Assembly: GCF_963675965.1 (NCBI RefSeq)
Contig: NZ_OY780935.1
Location: 2,282,501-2,346,500 of the forward strand
From: an uncultured Celeribacter sp.
GTDB lineage: Bacteria; Pseudomonadota; Alphaproteobacteria; Rhodobacterales; Rhodobacteraceae
Direction of reading: 5' to 3'
DNA: 64,000 nt
Shown here: positions 25,053 through 34,697 of the stretch, piece after piece
How positions within the stretch are numbered: position 1 is the first letter of the stretch
Layout of the letters: every line of letters begins with the position of its first letter
Program-made: the position numbers and the translations under genes
The notes under the pieces: model-generated
The model's input: the letters and a program-made list of their open reading frames with translations, nothing else
Databases searched by the model: none
Told to the model about the DNA's origin: nothing

Positions 25053-27218
25053 TTAGTTTCCGTTGCCGAAAATGGCCCCCAGCAGATCCAGCAGCACGTT
25101 GTCGGCCTTGTCTCCGGACCGGCCGCCGCCGTTTCCGGGCGCAGGCTGCACCTGCACGGTGGGCGGCGCGGCGGGACGGATCATGGGTAGCGGCTTAGGA
25201 TCAATGCCTGCCTGCACCTTTTCCATGGTCTTCTGCCAGATTTCCGCAGGCAGCCCACCTCCCGTGACACCGGTCAGGGGCGAATTGTCGTCATAGCCCA
25301 TCCAGACGCCGGCAACGTAGTCGGCGGTAAAGCCCATGAACCATGCGTCGCGGGCAGCTTGGGTGGTGCCGGTCTTACCAGCCGCCTCGATGCCCGGTAA
25401 TTGAGCGCGCGCACCGGTCCCCGACTGGATGGCGTTATACATCATGTAGATGAGCTGTTGCGCGGATTGCGGAGTGATGACCCGTTCCCCAAGCCCGCCT
25501 TCCTGGCCCATCAGCGGGGTATTGTCACCCTTCAGGCGCAGGGATTTCAAACCATAGGGCGATACAGAGGAGCCGCCGTTGAGGATGCCGGCATAGGCGC
25601 CGGTCATTTCCAGCAACGTGGTTTCCGACACGCCCAGAGCCAGCGCAGGCCCCTGCGCCAGATCGCTTTCGATGCCGAACATGGAGGCAACGGTGCGGAC
25701 GTTCTCCAGACCGGCATCCATGGCCAGTTTCACCGCAGGGATGTTGTAGCTGTGCCGCAGCGCGTCGGTCAGTGTCACGACACCATGGAATTTGCGGTCG
25801 TAGTTTTGCGGCGACCATGGGCCGGACCCGGGGATGTTCAAGGTCAATGGGCTGTCGTCGATCGGGCTGTCATAGGACCAGCCCATGTCCAGTGCCGTGG
25901 CATAGACAAAGGGTTTGAAGCTCGACCCCGGCTGACGCTTGGCCTGCGTGGCGCGGTTGAAAGCGCCGGAGACTTTGAGCTGTCGCCCGCCGACCATGGC
26001 GCGCACGGCACCGTCGGCGGACATGACGACAATCGCCGCCTGAGCTTCTGAGCCTTCGCGCACCTTATTTTCAAAGATCCATGTCAGCGCGTCTTCAGCG
26101 GCCTGCTGGATCCTCTGGTCAAAGGTGGTTTCGATGATCACGTCTTCGGTGGTGTCCCGGGTCAGGAAGTCGGGACCCGACCCCATCACCCAATCGGCAA
26201 AATAGCCGCCGGCATCCTTGGCTGCGGTTGCGGACAATTCGGCGGGGTGGGCCTTGGCGTAGGCGCGCTCTTCATCGGTGATGTAGCCCTGCTGGTTCAT
26301 CAGCAGCAGCACGATGCCTGCGCGGTCCTGCGACCGCTTCAGGTTGTTGGTCGGGGCGAACCGCGAGGGGGCAGTCAAAAGACCGGCCAGCATGGCGCTT
26401 TCGGCAATGTTCACCTCTGCGGCAGATTTGCCGAAGTAGCGCTGGGCGGCGGCCTCGAACCCGTTGGCCCCGGCGCCCAGATAGGCCCGGTTCATGTATA
26501 TCGACAGGATTTCATTCTTCGAATAGCGCGCTTCCATCGCCATGGCGAAGACCACTTCCTTGACCTTGCGCGCCAGGGTGGTTTCGCGGCAGTCCGCTTC
26601 GTATTCGCTTTGGGTCTTCCATTTTTCCGGATCGAAAGGCACCCCGAGGCAGAGCAGCTTTGCCGTCTGCTGGGTCAGGGTCGAGCCGCCATGTCCGGAA
26701 AGCGGACCGCGGCCTTCAGACATGTTAATCCGAATCGCAGAGGCGATGCCGCGGGGCGAGACGCCGAAGTGACGATAGAACCGTTTATCTTCGGTCGCGA
26801 TGATGGCGTTGCGCAGATAGGGCGATACGGTGTCGGCGGTGATCTGGCCGCCGAACTGCTCCCCGCGCCATGCAAAGACCGAACCGTTACGGTCCAGCAG
26901 CGTTACAGAGCCGTGGGTGCGCCCGTCCAGAAGCTCGGAATAGGGTGGCAAGGTCGTATAAATGAAGAACACTGCAAGGCCGACAATGACGGCGGCGGCC
27001 AGCGCGCTGCGCGACAGGATCACCCAGATCAGTCGCAAAATGCCGTGTAGCATCCTGGCAAAAATATTCCTGGGCTGTTTCGGCCCTGTGCCTCTGGGGC
27101 CAGTGCTGCGCCGTTTGCGTGTGGGTTTGGCGGGGCGTTTGCGCGGTTTGCCTTGGGTTTTGGTGGCATAACGCCGCTCTGCCACCAGTCTGCCCTTGCC
27201 TCGGTCGGATCCGGTCAT
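25053..27218 (-). CDS. Penicillin-binding protein 1A family (transglycosylase/transpeptidase)
   Basis: 721-residue class A PBP. The basic cytosolic tail of about 55 residues (Lys/Arg-rich) is followed by one membrane helix near 70-90. The GT51 transglycosylase has ATEDKRFYRHFG with catalytic Glu143, then GGSTLTQQTAKLL. The transpeptidase domain shows QPGSSFKPF (S-x-x-K), HSYNIPA (S-x-N) and GKTGTTQAARDAWFMGF (KTG). It polymerises and cross-links peptidoglycan at the inner membrane. The C-terminal Pro/Gly-rich tail is probably disordered. It is convergent with mlaC and divergent from glnK. The ATG at 27218 is preferred over an extended frame. Confidence 0.9.
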   Translation of the reverse strand: MTGSDRGKGRLVAERRYATKTQGKPRKRPAKPTRKRRSTGPRGTGPKQPRNIFARMLHGILRLIWVILSRSALAAAVIVGLAVFFIYTTLPPYSELLDGRTHGSVTLLDRNGSVFAWRGEQFGGQITADTVSPYLRNAIIATEDKRFYRHFGVSPRGIASAIRINMSEGRGPLSGHGGSTLTQQTAKLLCLGVPFDPEKWKTQSEYEADCRETTLARKVKEVVFAMAMEARYSKNEILSIYMNRAYLGAGANGFEAAAQRYFGKSAAEVNIAESAMLAGLLTAPSRFAPTNNLKRSQDRAGIVLLLMNQQGYITDEERAYAKAHPAELSATAAKDAGGYFADWVMGSGPDFLTRDTTEDVIIETTFDQRIQQAAEDALTWIFENKVREGSEAQAAIVVMSADGAVRAMVGGRQLKVSGAFNRATQAKRQPGSSFKPFVYATALDMGWSYDSPIDDSPLTLNIPGSGPWSPQNYDRKFHGVVTLTDALRHSYNIPAVKLAMDAGLENVRTVASMFGIESDLAQGPALALGVSETTLLEMTGAYAGILNGGSSVSPYGLKSLRLKGDNTPLMGQEGGLGERVITPQSAQQLIYMMYNAIQSGTGARAQLPGIEAAGKTGTTQAARDAWFMGFTADYVAGVWMGYDDNSPLTGVTGGGLPAEIWQKTMEKVQAGIDPKPLPMIRPAAPPTVQVQPAPGNGGGRSGDKADNVLLDLLGAIFGNGN

Positions 27219-27349
27219 GTGGTTTGCTCGATCTTTTCGCGTTTTTATTGTTCTCCATCCTACAGAGGCATCTCTTGAATGTTGAGGGGAAACGAGTCGC
27301 AATCCTGCCTTTATTTAGTGATTGTTTTTTAATCATAGCGCACAAAATG

Positions 27350-27355
27350 TATAAT
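27350..27355 (+). promoter_or_regulatory. Possible -10 element upstream of glnK-amtB
   Basis: An exact TATAAT stands in an AT-rich stretch about 136 bases before the glnK start. No convincing -35 sits at the right distance. I found no sigma-54 (-24/-12) site in the gap, though glnK-amtB is often under NtrC control. Confidence 0.3.
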
Positions 27356-27490
27356 TTTTGAGCAACATTGCCCGAAAAACACACAGCCACAAGGCGAGCT
27401 GTTCTTGTGATGAAACTGTGAACGTCGTTTTGCTGTCTCCGTGGCTCTGTGTGAAGCGCGGGCCGCCCGCTCAAACGGAAGGGGAAAAAC

Positions 27491-27829
27491 GTGAAACTGA
27501 TTATTGCTGCAATCAAGCCGTTCAAGCTTGAAGAAGTCCGCGAAGCGCTGACCGGAATCGGCGTTCGGGGCATGATGGTAACGGAGATCAAGGGCTTCGG
27601 CTCCCAGTCCGGCCACACCGAAATCTATCGCGGTGCTGAATATGCCGTGAATTTCGTGCCGAAGGTGAAGCTTGAGATCGTTGTGGCAGATGCCATGGCT
27701 GAGCAGGTTGTTGAAACCATCGCATCCACCGCCAAGACCGACAAGATCGGCGATGGCAAGATCTTTGTCCTCGACGTGGAAGGCGCGACGCGCGTCCGCA
27801 CCGGCGAAACCAACGAAGACGCGATCTAA
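27491..27829 (+). CDS. glnK: PII nitrogen regulatory protein (GlnK/GlnB)
   Basis: 112 residues, the usual PII length. The T-loop has the uridylylation site Tyr51 in YRGAEYAVNFVPK, and the B-loop KIGDGKIFV and C-terminal VRTGE complete the signature. PII senses 2-oxoglutarate and ATP/ADP, and GlnK binds and closes AmtB when nitrogen is plentiful. The pairing with amtB, 38 bases downstream, is why I call it GlnK rather than GlnB. Confidence 0.95.
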   Translation: MKLIIAAIKPFKLEEVREALTGIGVRGMMVTEIKGFGSQSGHTEIYRGAEYAVNFVPKVKLEIVVADAMAEQVVETIASTAKTDKIGDGKIFVLDVEGATRVRTGETNEDAI

Positions 27830-27867
27830 GTCGCGCAGATCACCCGAGACGAAAGGGACTGAAAGTT

Positions 27868-29196
<1,329 letters not shown>

Positions 29197-29222
29197 TTGC
29201 CTGAGGTTTTCCAGATGACATT

Positions 29223-29253
29223 GGCCCGGACGTGAAAGCGTCCGGGCCTTTTT
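29223..29253 (+). terminator. Terminator after amtB
   Basis: GGCCCGGACG pairs with CGTCCGGGCC around TGAAAG and is followed by TTTTT, a textbook plus-strand terminator. Confidence 0.92.
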
Positions 29254-29324
29254 CATGGTCTGTAGGGGCGATGCCGTCCGCTGCGGTCGGGACCGCGACG
29301 GCGGCAGACGACAAGCAAACATAA

Positions 29325-29350
29325 AAAAGCCGGGGCATGCCCCGGCTTTT
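29325..29350. terminator. Palindromic terminator at the end of the rhodanese gene
   Basis: AAAAGCCGGGGCATGCCCCGGCTTTT is a 26-base perfect palindrome; a small loop must open at its centre. It ends the minus-strand rhodanese gene and backs up the amtB terminator 70 bases away. Confidence 0.85.
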
Positions 29351-29369
29351 GTCTGCGATGATCGGGGCC

Positions 29370-29750
29370 TTATTTGGCAGGCACCTTGGTCGGGGCCCCG
29401 GAGGCCATGTCAGTGCCCATATAGGGCATGCCAGCCGCCTTCCACGCGCCAAAGCCACCTTCCATATGCGCAACCGGGGTGATCCCGGCCATGGCGCAGG
29501 CCGTTGCCACGCGCCCGGAGCGCACACCGGAACCGCAATGGAAAACGATGCGCTTGCCATCTTGCGCGGGAAGCTTTTCCGAGGAGAAGAACGACATCGG
29601 GAACAGCAGCGCGCCCTCGATATGTTCGAACATATATTCCTGCGGTGTGCGCACGTCGATCAGAACGATGTCATTGGCAGCAAAGGCCTTTGCGGTTTCT
29701 TCCACGGTCCATGTTTCAAAGCTGACGCCGTCTACGGTTTCGGTCTTCAT
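29370..29750 (-). CDS. Rhodanese-like domain protein
   Basis: 126-residue single-domain rhodanese. The active-site loop HCGSGVRSGR contains Cys72, which carries the persulfide. IVLIDVRTPQEYMFEHIEGA is the standard first motif. No signal peptide is present, so it works in the cytosol, transferring sulfane sulfur to an unknown acceptor. It is monocistronic, followed by a palindromic terminator. It should not be confused with the larger sulfurtransferase SseA encoded nearby. Confidence 0.88.
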   Translation of the reverse strand: MKTETVDGVSFETWTVEETAKAFAANDIVLIDVRTPQEYMFEHIEGALLFPMSFFSSEKLPAQDGKRIVFHCGSGVRSGRVATACAMAGITPVAHMEGGFGAWKAAGMPYMGTDMASGAPTKVPAK

Positions 29751-29857
29751 GGGATGTCCTTCCGGAACTGACTTGGGATGTCATCAACATATTCATATGG
29801 ACCTTTTTGTGGAGTCCTGAATGCAGCTTTTACCAATTCGTCGCGGCACATATGAAA

Positions 29858-29882
29858 AGACGCGCCCGAGAGGGGCGCGTCT
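29858..29882 (-). terminator. Terminator after the aminotransferase gene
   Basis: AGACGCGCCC pairs with GGGCGCGTCT around a five-base loop. Read on the minus strand, it is followed by TTTTC, so it ends the sseA-aminotransferase transcript. Confidence 0.8.
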
Positions 29883-29918
29883 GATGCGATTTTTTGGATG
29901 CGGTCGCCTGAAGCGGCG

Positions 29919-31106
29919 TTATTTGCAGGTCTTCGCGACGGCTTGTGCCAGCAGTGGGACGGTCTGGCTGTTCAGCCCTGCGATGTTCATGCGCGAGTCG
30001 CCGACCATGTAGATTCCGAATTCTTCACGGATTTTCAGAACCTCTTCCGGGGTGGCGCCGATGCGCGAGAACATGCCGCGGTGCTGGGCGACAAAGTTGA
30101 AGCGGTCGGAATTGGTCAGGCGCTTCAGTTCGTCCGCCAGTTGCTGACGCAGGCCAAGCATGCCGTTGCGCACCTCTTCCAGTTCGGCCATCCAGTCGGC
30201 CTTGAGAGCCTCGTCGGTCAGGATCATGGTGACGAGACGCGCCCCGTGGTCCGGCGGGAACGAATAGTTCTGACGGTTCAGGTAGTTCAGCGTGCCCTGA
30301 GTGACAGGGGTCTGTTCTGCGGTCTCGGAGATCGCCATCAGGCAGCCGGTGCGTTCGCGGTAGATGCCGAAGTTTTTCGAGCAGGAGGCCGCGATCAGCA
30401 GTTCCGGCAGTTTGGCCGCCAGCAGGCGTGTGGCGGCGGCGTCTTCTTCCAGACCGTCACCAAAGCCCTGATAGGCGATGTCGACCAGCGCGGTTGCGCC
30501 TTTTTCCATGATCAGATCCGCCACGAGGCTGTATTGCTCCAGCGTCAGGTTGGCGCCGGTCGGGTTGTGGCAGCAGCCATGCAGCAGCACCAGATCACCC
30601 GCTTTCACCTCTTTAAGGCTGTCCATCATCGCATCGAAATCGACCGTGCAGCTGGCTTCGTCGAAATAGGCATAGCCTTTGTTCTGGAGCCCCATGAACT
30701 TGATGATCGACACATGGTTCGGCCAGGTCGGGTTCGAGGTCCAGACGGTCACGTCCGGGTTCACCATTTTGGCCAGCTCAAGCGCCTGACGCACGGCACC
30801 GGTGCCGCCCGGGGTTGCGATTGCGGCCACACGGGCGTGGTCGACGCTGTCGGAGAGCACCAGAGATTTCATCGCGGCGCCAAAGGCCGGGTCGCCGGAC
30901 AGCGCGGTGTATTTCTTGGTGGTCTCCACCTCCCAAAGCTGCTTTTCAGCGGCTTTGACAGCGCGCATGATCGGGGTTTCGCCGCTCGCGTCCTTGTAGA
31001 CGCCGACGCCCAGATCCACCTTGGTTTCGCGCGGGTCCTCGCGGTAGAGCTGCATCAGTTCCAGAATTTTATCCGCAGGTTGCGGTTTGAGAGTGCTCAG
31101 CATCAT
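29919..31106 (-). CDS. Class I aspartate/aromatic aminotransferase
   Basis: 395-residue PLP-dependent aminotransferase of the AspC/TyrB group, fold type I. KVDLGVGVYKDASGETPIM matches the family start and AASCSKNFGIYRERTG carries the Schiff-base Lys. NPTGANLTLEQYS and the Arg-rich C-terminus complete the active site. It makes aspartate or aromatic amino acids from 2-oxo acids with glutamate. Tandem ATGs at 31106 and 31103 overlap the sseA stop; I list the first. Sequence alone does not separate AspC from TyrB. Confidence 0.9.
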   Translation of the reverse strand: MMLSTLKPQPADKILELMQLYREDPRETKVDLGVGVYKDASGETPIMRAVKAAEKQLWEVETTKKYTALSGDPAFGAAMKSLVLSDSVDHARVAAIATPGGTGAVRQALELAKMVNPDVTVWTSNPTWPNHVSIIKFMGLQNKGYAYFDEASCTVDFDAMMDSLKEVKAGDLVLLHGCCHNPTGANLTLEQYSLVADLIMEKGATALVDIAYQGFGDGLEEDAAATRLLAAKLPELLIAASCSKNFGIYRERTGCLMAISETAEQTPVTQGTLNYLNRQNYSFPPDHGARLVTMILTDEALKADWMAELEEVRNGMLGLRQQLADELKRLTNSDRFNFVAQHRGMFSRIGATPEEVLKIREEFGIYMVGDSRMNIAGLNSQTVPLLAQAVAKTCK

Positions 31107-31957
31107 GCTTCTCCGATTGCGACGTTGAGATCGCCGTACATGCCCCACTCCGCCCAACTGCCATCGTAAAGCGCGAATTTCACGCCGATGCGCTCAAGCG
31201 CGAGGCCCAGAATTGCAGCGCTCACGCCTGATCCACAGGTGGTGATCGCCGGTTTCGTCAGATCCACACCGGCCGCTTCGAACACGAGCCGCAGCTCGCC
31301 GGGGGATTTCATCGTGCCATCCGCGTTCAGAACCTCGTTAAAGGGCAGGTTGCGCGAATTCGGGATGTGACCGGACCGCAGGCCGGGGCGCGGTTCCGAG
31401 GCTTCGCCTTTGAACCGGGGGGCAGATCGCGCATCAATGATGATCTGATCGCCCAGTTTGGAGGCCGCGGCCACCTGGGTGACATCGCGATGCAGCTCCG
31501 ATCGGATTTCGGTGATCATATGGCGATCGCGAATGGTTGGCGGTTCATCTGTGGTCGGGCGGCCTTCAGCTTTCCATTTGCGCAGCCCGCCATCGAGCAC
31601 GGCGACATTGTTCTGTCCGAAGTACTTGAACATCCACCAGACACGCGGTGCGGAAAGAATCCCGGCGCTGTCATAGACCACGACCTGATGCCCGTCGCCA
31701 ATGCCAAGTGCACGCATGCGGGACATGAATTTTTCCACGGGCGGCAGCATGTGCGGAAGATCGGTGCGCAGATCGGCGACGTCGTCAATATCGACGAAAC
31801 GTGCGCCGGGAATGTGCTCGGCCTCATATTCGGCCAGCGTGTCGCGAGCGTCGGCGGGCATATACCAACTGGCGTCGATAAGACGCAGTTCCGGCGCTTT
31901 GAGGCGCTCGGCGAGCCACTCGGTGGAAACGAGGGTCTTCGGGTCGCTGTACGGCAT
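31103..31957 (-). CDS. sseA: 3-mercaptopyruvate sulfurtransferase
   Basis: 284-residue two-domain rhodanese. The C-terminal active loop is CGSGVSAAI with Cys241, the mercaptopyruvate-sulfurtransferase type; true thiosulfate rhodaneses have CRKG. The N-terminal domain is inactive, with DSAGI in place of the Cys loop. Pairing with a downstream aminotransferase fits a cysteine catabolic route: transamination of cysteine to 3-mercaptopyruvate, then sulfur transfer. That link is inference from context. GAGAGGGG lies before the ATG at 31957. Confidence 0.9.
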   Translation of the reverse strand: MPYSDPKTLVSTEWLAERLKAPELRLIDASWYMPADARDTLAEYEAEHIPGARFVDIDDVADLRTDLPHMLPPVEKFMSRMRALGIGDGHQVVVYDSAGILSAPRVWWMFKYFGQNNVAVLDGGLRKWKAEGRPTTDEPPTIRDRHMITEIRSELHRDVTQVAAASKLGDQIIIDARSAPRFKGEASEPRPGLRSGHIPNSRNLPFNEVLNADGTMKSPGELRLVFEAAGVDLTKPAITTCGSGVSAAILGLALERIGVKFALYDGSWAEWGMYGDLNVAIGEA

Positions 31958-32054
31958 TGTTTTGGCCCCTCTCTCGGTCACATCAACTGCCATACATGGC
32001 GTGCACAAAGCTTGCAAGGGAGGCACTGCGGGATGGGTCCCGCAGCGATGCGAA

Positions 32055-32072
32055 AGGGGGCTCGCGCCCCCT
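32055..32072 (-). terminator. Hairpin after the glycine-rich small protein gene
   Basis: AGGGGGC pairs with GCCCCCT around a four-base loop and is followed on the minus strand by TTC. The short T tract makes it a moderate terminator. Confidence 0.5.
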
Positions 32073-32109
32073 AACGGTGTTGTTTTCGGGCGCTGAGCCG
32101 CTCTGGCGA

Positions 32110-32406
32110 TCAGGTCAGAGCTTTTTTCACGAGGCCGACCAGCGCCATGACAAGGATGCCACCGGCACCACCGCCGGCGACCTGTTGCACGATGCTGCCA
32201 ATGTCCAGGCCGGTGACCGAAGCCGTTGCATCGCCCAGACCGCCCGCACCGATGGCCGACAGGATCTGACCGCCGATGCCGCCACCGACGATCCCGGCGA
32301 TCGAGTTGCCCAGCGTGCCGAGGCTCAGGCTTTTAAGCGCTGCACCACCGATGTTGCCACCAACGGCGCCCGCCAGCAAAGAGGCAATAACTTGTTCCAT
32401 GTCCAT
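32110..32406 (-). CDS. Small glycine-rich conserved protein
   Basis: 98 residues, very rich in Gly, Ala, Leu and Ile. Repeated GxxxG-type steps (GGNIGGAALKSL, GIVGGGIGGQI, GGGAGGILVMALVG) suggest packed membrane helices or a glycine-zipper assembly. It ends with KKAL, a basic tail. Similar proteins occur in Rhodobacterales and rhizobia, sometimes wrongly labelled 'DNA methyltransferase'; no catalytic motif supports that. A second in-frame Met lies two codons in. Function unknown. Confidence 0.7.
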   Translation of the reverse strand: MDMEQVIASLLAGAVGGNIGGAALKSLSLGTLGNSIAGIVGGGIGGQILSAIGAGGLGDATASVTGLDIGSIVQQVAGGGAGGILVMALVGLVKKALT

Positions 32407-32551
32407 AATCCTTCCATTTCAAATGTCGCAGGGCTGGGAAGCCGCGCTGTTTTCAGGAAGCGGAGTACGTCAAATGGGCGAGGCGGAACATGGGGAGAAA
32501 ACCGGCAGTTTTCCCACCGGGCGTCAAAATATCGGTCGAATGTGCAGTCGC

Positions 32552-33034
32552 TCAGCCACCTTGGCGCAGAAGGCGCTGCTTTTGCCGGCCCCAGTCGCGC
32601 TTGGCTTCGGTCTGGCGCTTGTCGACGGTTTTCTTACCCTTGGCGATGCCGAGTTTGATCTTCACGCGGCCTTTGTGGTTGAAGTACATCACCAGCGGCA
32701 CAAGCGTCATGCCCTGCCGTCCCGTCGCCTGCCACAGTTTGGACAGTTCGCGTTTGGACACCAGCAACTTGCGCTTGCGGCGCTCTTCATGCGGGAACAT
32801 CGCCTGTTCGTAGGGGGCAATATAGGCGTTGGTGAGCCACAGCTCACCGTCGTCGACCGAGGCATAGCTTTCCGCGATGTTCGACTGGCCCGTGCGCAGC
32901 GATTTGACCTCGGATCCGGTCAGAACGACACCGCATTCGATGTCATCCTCGATCGCATAATCATAGCGTGCGCGCCGGTTTTCGGCGATCACCTTGTAAT
33001 TTTTTTCTTCAGGAGTTTGCTTTTTCTTGGCCAT
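32552..33034 (-). CDS. smpB: SsrA-binding protein SmpB
   Basis: 160-residue partner of tmRNA in trans-translation, which frees stalled ribosomes and tags the peptide. NRRARYDYAIEDDIECGVVLTGSEVKSLR is the canonical start. The C-terminal basic tail (GKKTVDKRQTEAKRDWGRQKQRLL) enters the decoding centre. It is complete. The tmRNA gene itself is not in the window. It lies downstream of dapA in the same direction, with a plus-strand channel gene between. Confidence 0.95.
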   Translation of the reverse strand: MAKKKQTPEEKNYKVIAENRRARYDYAIEDDIECGVVLTGSEVKSLRTGQSNIAESYASVDDGELWLTNAYIAPYEQAMFPHEERRKRKLLVSKRELSKLWQATGRQGMTLVPLVMYFNHKGRVKIKLGIAKGKKTVDKRQTEAKRDWGRQKQRLLRQGG

Positions 33035-33127
33035 GGTAGAGCGTCAGATAGGTGATCATAGGGCATCTGTCCACTGGCCCGGTCTGTGGAAATCTGGCAA
33101 AGAGATAGAAAACGTGCCGGAGCGCCC

Positions 33128-33571
33128 ATGTTTTTGCAGATTTTCATCGGTTCGTTGCTGATCCTTGTGTCGGTCATCGTGGCCGCAATTGGTTTCTTTC
33201 TGCTGGAATTCATCCTGCAACGTGCCCATGGTTGGCTGATCCGCGAACCGCATGTACCCAAGTTGACGGTCGTTCTGCTGGGGGCTGTGGTGGCCGTTTT
33301 GTGGATGATCACCGCTGGCGTCTGGATCTGGGCCATTGCCTTTCGGCTGCTGGGGTTGTTCGAGCATTTCGAAGAAGCGCTGTATTTTTCGCTGGTGGCC
33401 TTCACGACGCTGGGGTTCGGCGATTTGCTGATGCCGGAAAACTGGCGACTGCTTGCCGGGTTCGAGGCGACAAATGGTCTGCTGAACATCGGGATGATGA
33501 CGGCGCTGTTGATGGAGGTGTTGCGGCACGTCCGGCGCAACCAACTGGAGAGCCGTCAGCAGAGGTTTTGA
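33128..33571 (+). CDS. Small two-helix potassium-channel-like protein
   Basis: 147 residues with two to three transmembrane helices and a pore loop. FTTLGFGD matches the K+ selectivity filter T-x-G-[YF]-G-D of Ion_trans_2 (KcsA-like) channels. There is no cytosolic RCK or ligand domain, so it would be a minimal pore; many bacterial 'two-pore-domain channel family' annotations refer to such proteins. GGAG lies seven bases before the ATG at 33128. It is embedded between minus-strand dapA and smpB. Confidence 0.75.
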   Translation: MFLQIFIGSLLILVSVIVAAIGFFLLEFILQRAHGWLIREPHVPKLTVVLLGAVVAVLWMITAGVWIWAIAFRLLGLFEHFEEALYFSLVAFTTLGFGDLLMPENWRLLAGFEATNGLLNIGMMTALLMEVLRHVRRNQLESRQQRF

Positions 33572-33603
33572 CCCTGTCGGTCTGAAACGCACGCGGGCAC
33601 GAA

Positions 33604-33626
33604 AAAGGGGCCTCCTAGGCCCCTTT
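33604..33626. terminator. Bidirectional terminator between channel gene and dapA
   Basis: AAAGGGGCC pairs with GGCCCCTTT around TCCTA. A and T runs flank it, so it can end both convergent genes. Confidence 0.82.
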
Positions 33627-33652
33627 GATATTTGCGGTTTGGCTGAGAACGC

Positions 33653-34528
33653 TCAGAGCAAGCCGGCGTAGTCCATCGCGGCTTTGATCTGTGCCTTGGT
33701 GGCGTCGCTGAGCGGGGTCAGCGGCAAACGCACATCCTCGGCGCAAAGGCCCAGAAGCGACATGGCGTATTTCGCACCGCAGACACCGGGTTCGGCGAAG
33801 ATTGCAATGTGAAGCGGCATCAGCTTGTCGGTGATCTCCAGTGCTGTGGCATAATCGCCCGCCGCCGTTGCCGCCTGCATCTGGGCACAAAGTTTGGGGG
33901 CCACGTTCGCCGTTACCGAAATGCAGCCCACGCCGCCATGGGCATTAAAGCCAAGCGCCGTGGCGTCTTCCCCGGAGAGCTGGACGAAATCGGGGCCGCA
34001 TGCCAGACGGGTTTTCGGCACGCGCGACAGGTCGCCTGTGGCGTCCTTGACGCCGACGATCCGCGGCAGTTTCGCCAGTTCCGCCATCGTGGCCACCGAC
34101 ATGTCGATCACGGAGCGACCGGGAATGTTGTAGATCACGATCGGCAGTTCGGCGGCTTCATGCATCGCGGTGAAATGCGCGATCAGACCGGATTGTGTCG
34201 GCTTGTTGTAGTAAGGCGTCACGACCAGCGCGGCGTCGGCGCCGACCTTGGCAGCGTGCTCCATAAAGCCGATGCCTTCGACGGTGTTGTTCGAGCCGGC
34301 GCCAGCGATTACGGGAATGCGCCCAGCAACGGTGTCGACGACGATTTCGATGACCTGACGGTGTTCGGCATGGCTCAGGGTCGGGCTTTCACCGGTGGTG
34401 CCCACGGGCACGATGCCGCTGGAGCCTTCGGCCACATGCCATTCGATCAGACGTTTGAGCGTATCGACATCCAGCTCGCCGTTCTTCTTAAACGGCGTCA
34501 CCAGTGCAGGAATGGATCCTTTGAACAT
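33653..34528 (-). CDS. dapA: 4-hydroxy-tetrahydrodipicolinate synthase
   Basis: 291-residue aldolase that condenses pyruvate with aspartate semialdehyde, the first step toward diaminopimelate and lysine. The catalytic Lys161 (VGVKDATGD), Tyr133 (IYNIPGR) and Thr44 (GTTGES) match the E. coli numbering exactly. The product feeds peptidoglycan, in line with several wall genes in the window. The gene is on its own, divergent from the lytic transglycosylase. Confidence 0.95.
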   Translation of the reverse strand: MFKGSIPALVTPFKKNGELDVDTLKRLIEWHVAEGSSGIVPVGTTGESPTLSHAEHRQVIEIVVDTVAGRIPVIAGAGSNNTVEGIGFMEHAAKVGADAALVVTPYYNKPTQSGLIAHFTAMHEAAELPIVIYNIPGRSVIDMSVATMAELAKLPRIVGVKDATGDLSRVPKTRLACGPDFVQLSGEDATALGFNAHGGVGCISVTANVAPKLCAQMQAATAAGDYATALEITDKLMPLHIAIFAEPGVCGAKYAMSLLGLCAEDVRLPLTPLSDATKAQIKAAMDYAGLL

Positions 34529-34697
34529 CGTACGCTCCTTTTCGTCTTGCGGATGGTCGGGCGTGAGTCGCCCGTCAAAGTTCCGGCGGAAACTAGCCGT
34601 GTTCTCCGCGCTTCACAAGAATCTGTGTTGCTGCAATTTCTGGCCCGGTTAAGTTGGGACCAACAACAGAGCAGCTGCAACAGAAACAGACCCTATT

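Noticed and set aside
27219..27490. Sigma-54/NtrC promoter for glnK-amtB
   Set aside because: I looked for a TGGC-N-TTGC pair and an NtrC dyad and found neither.
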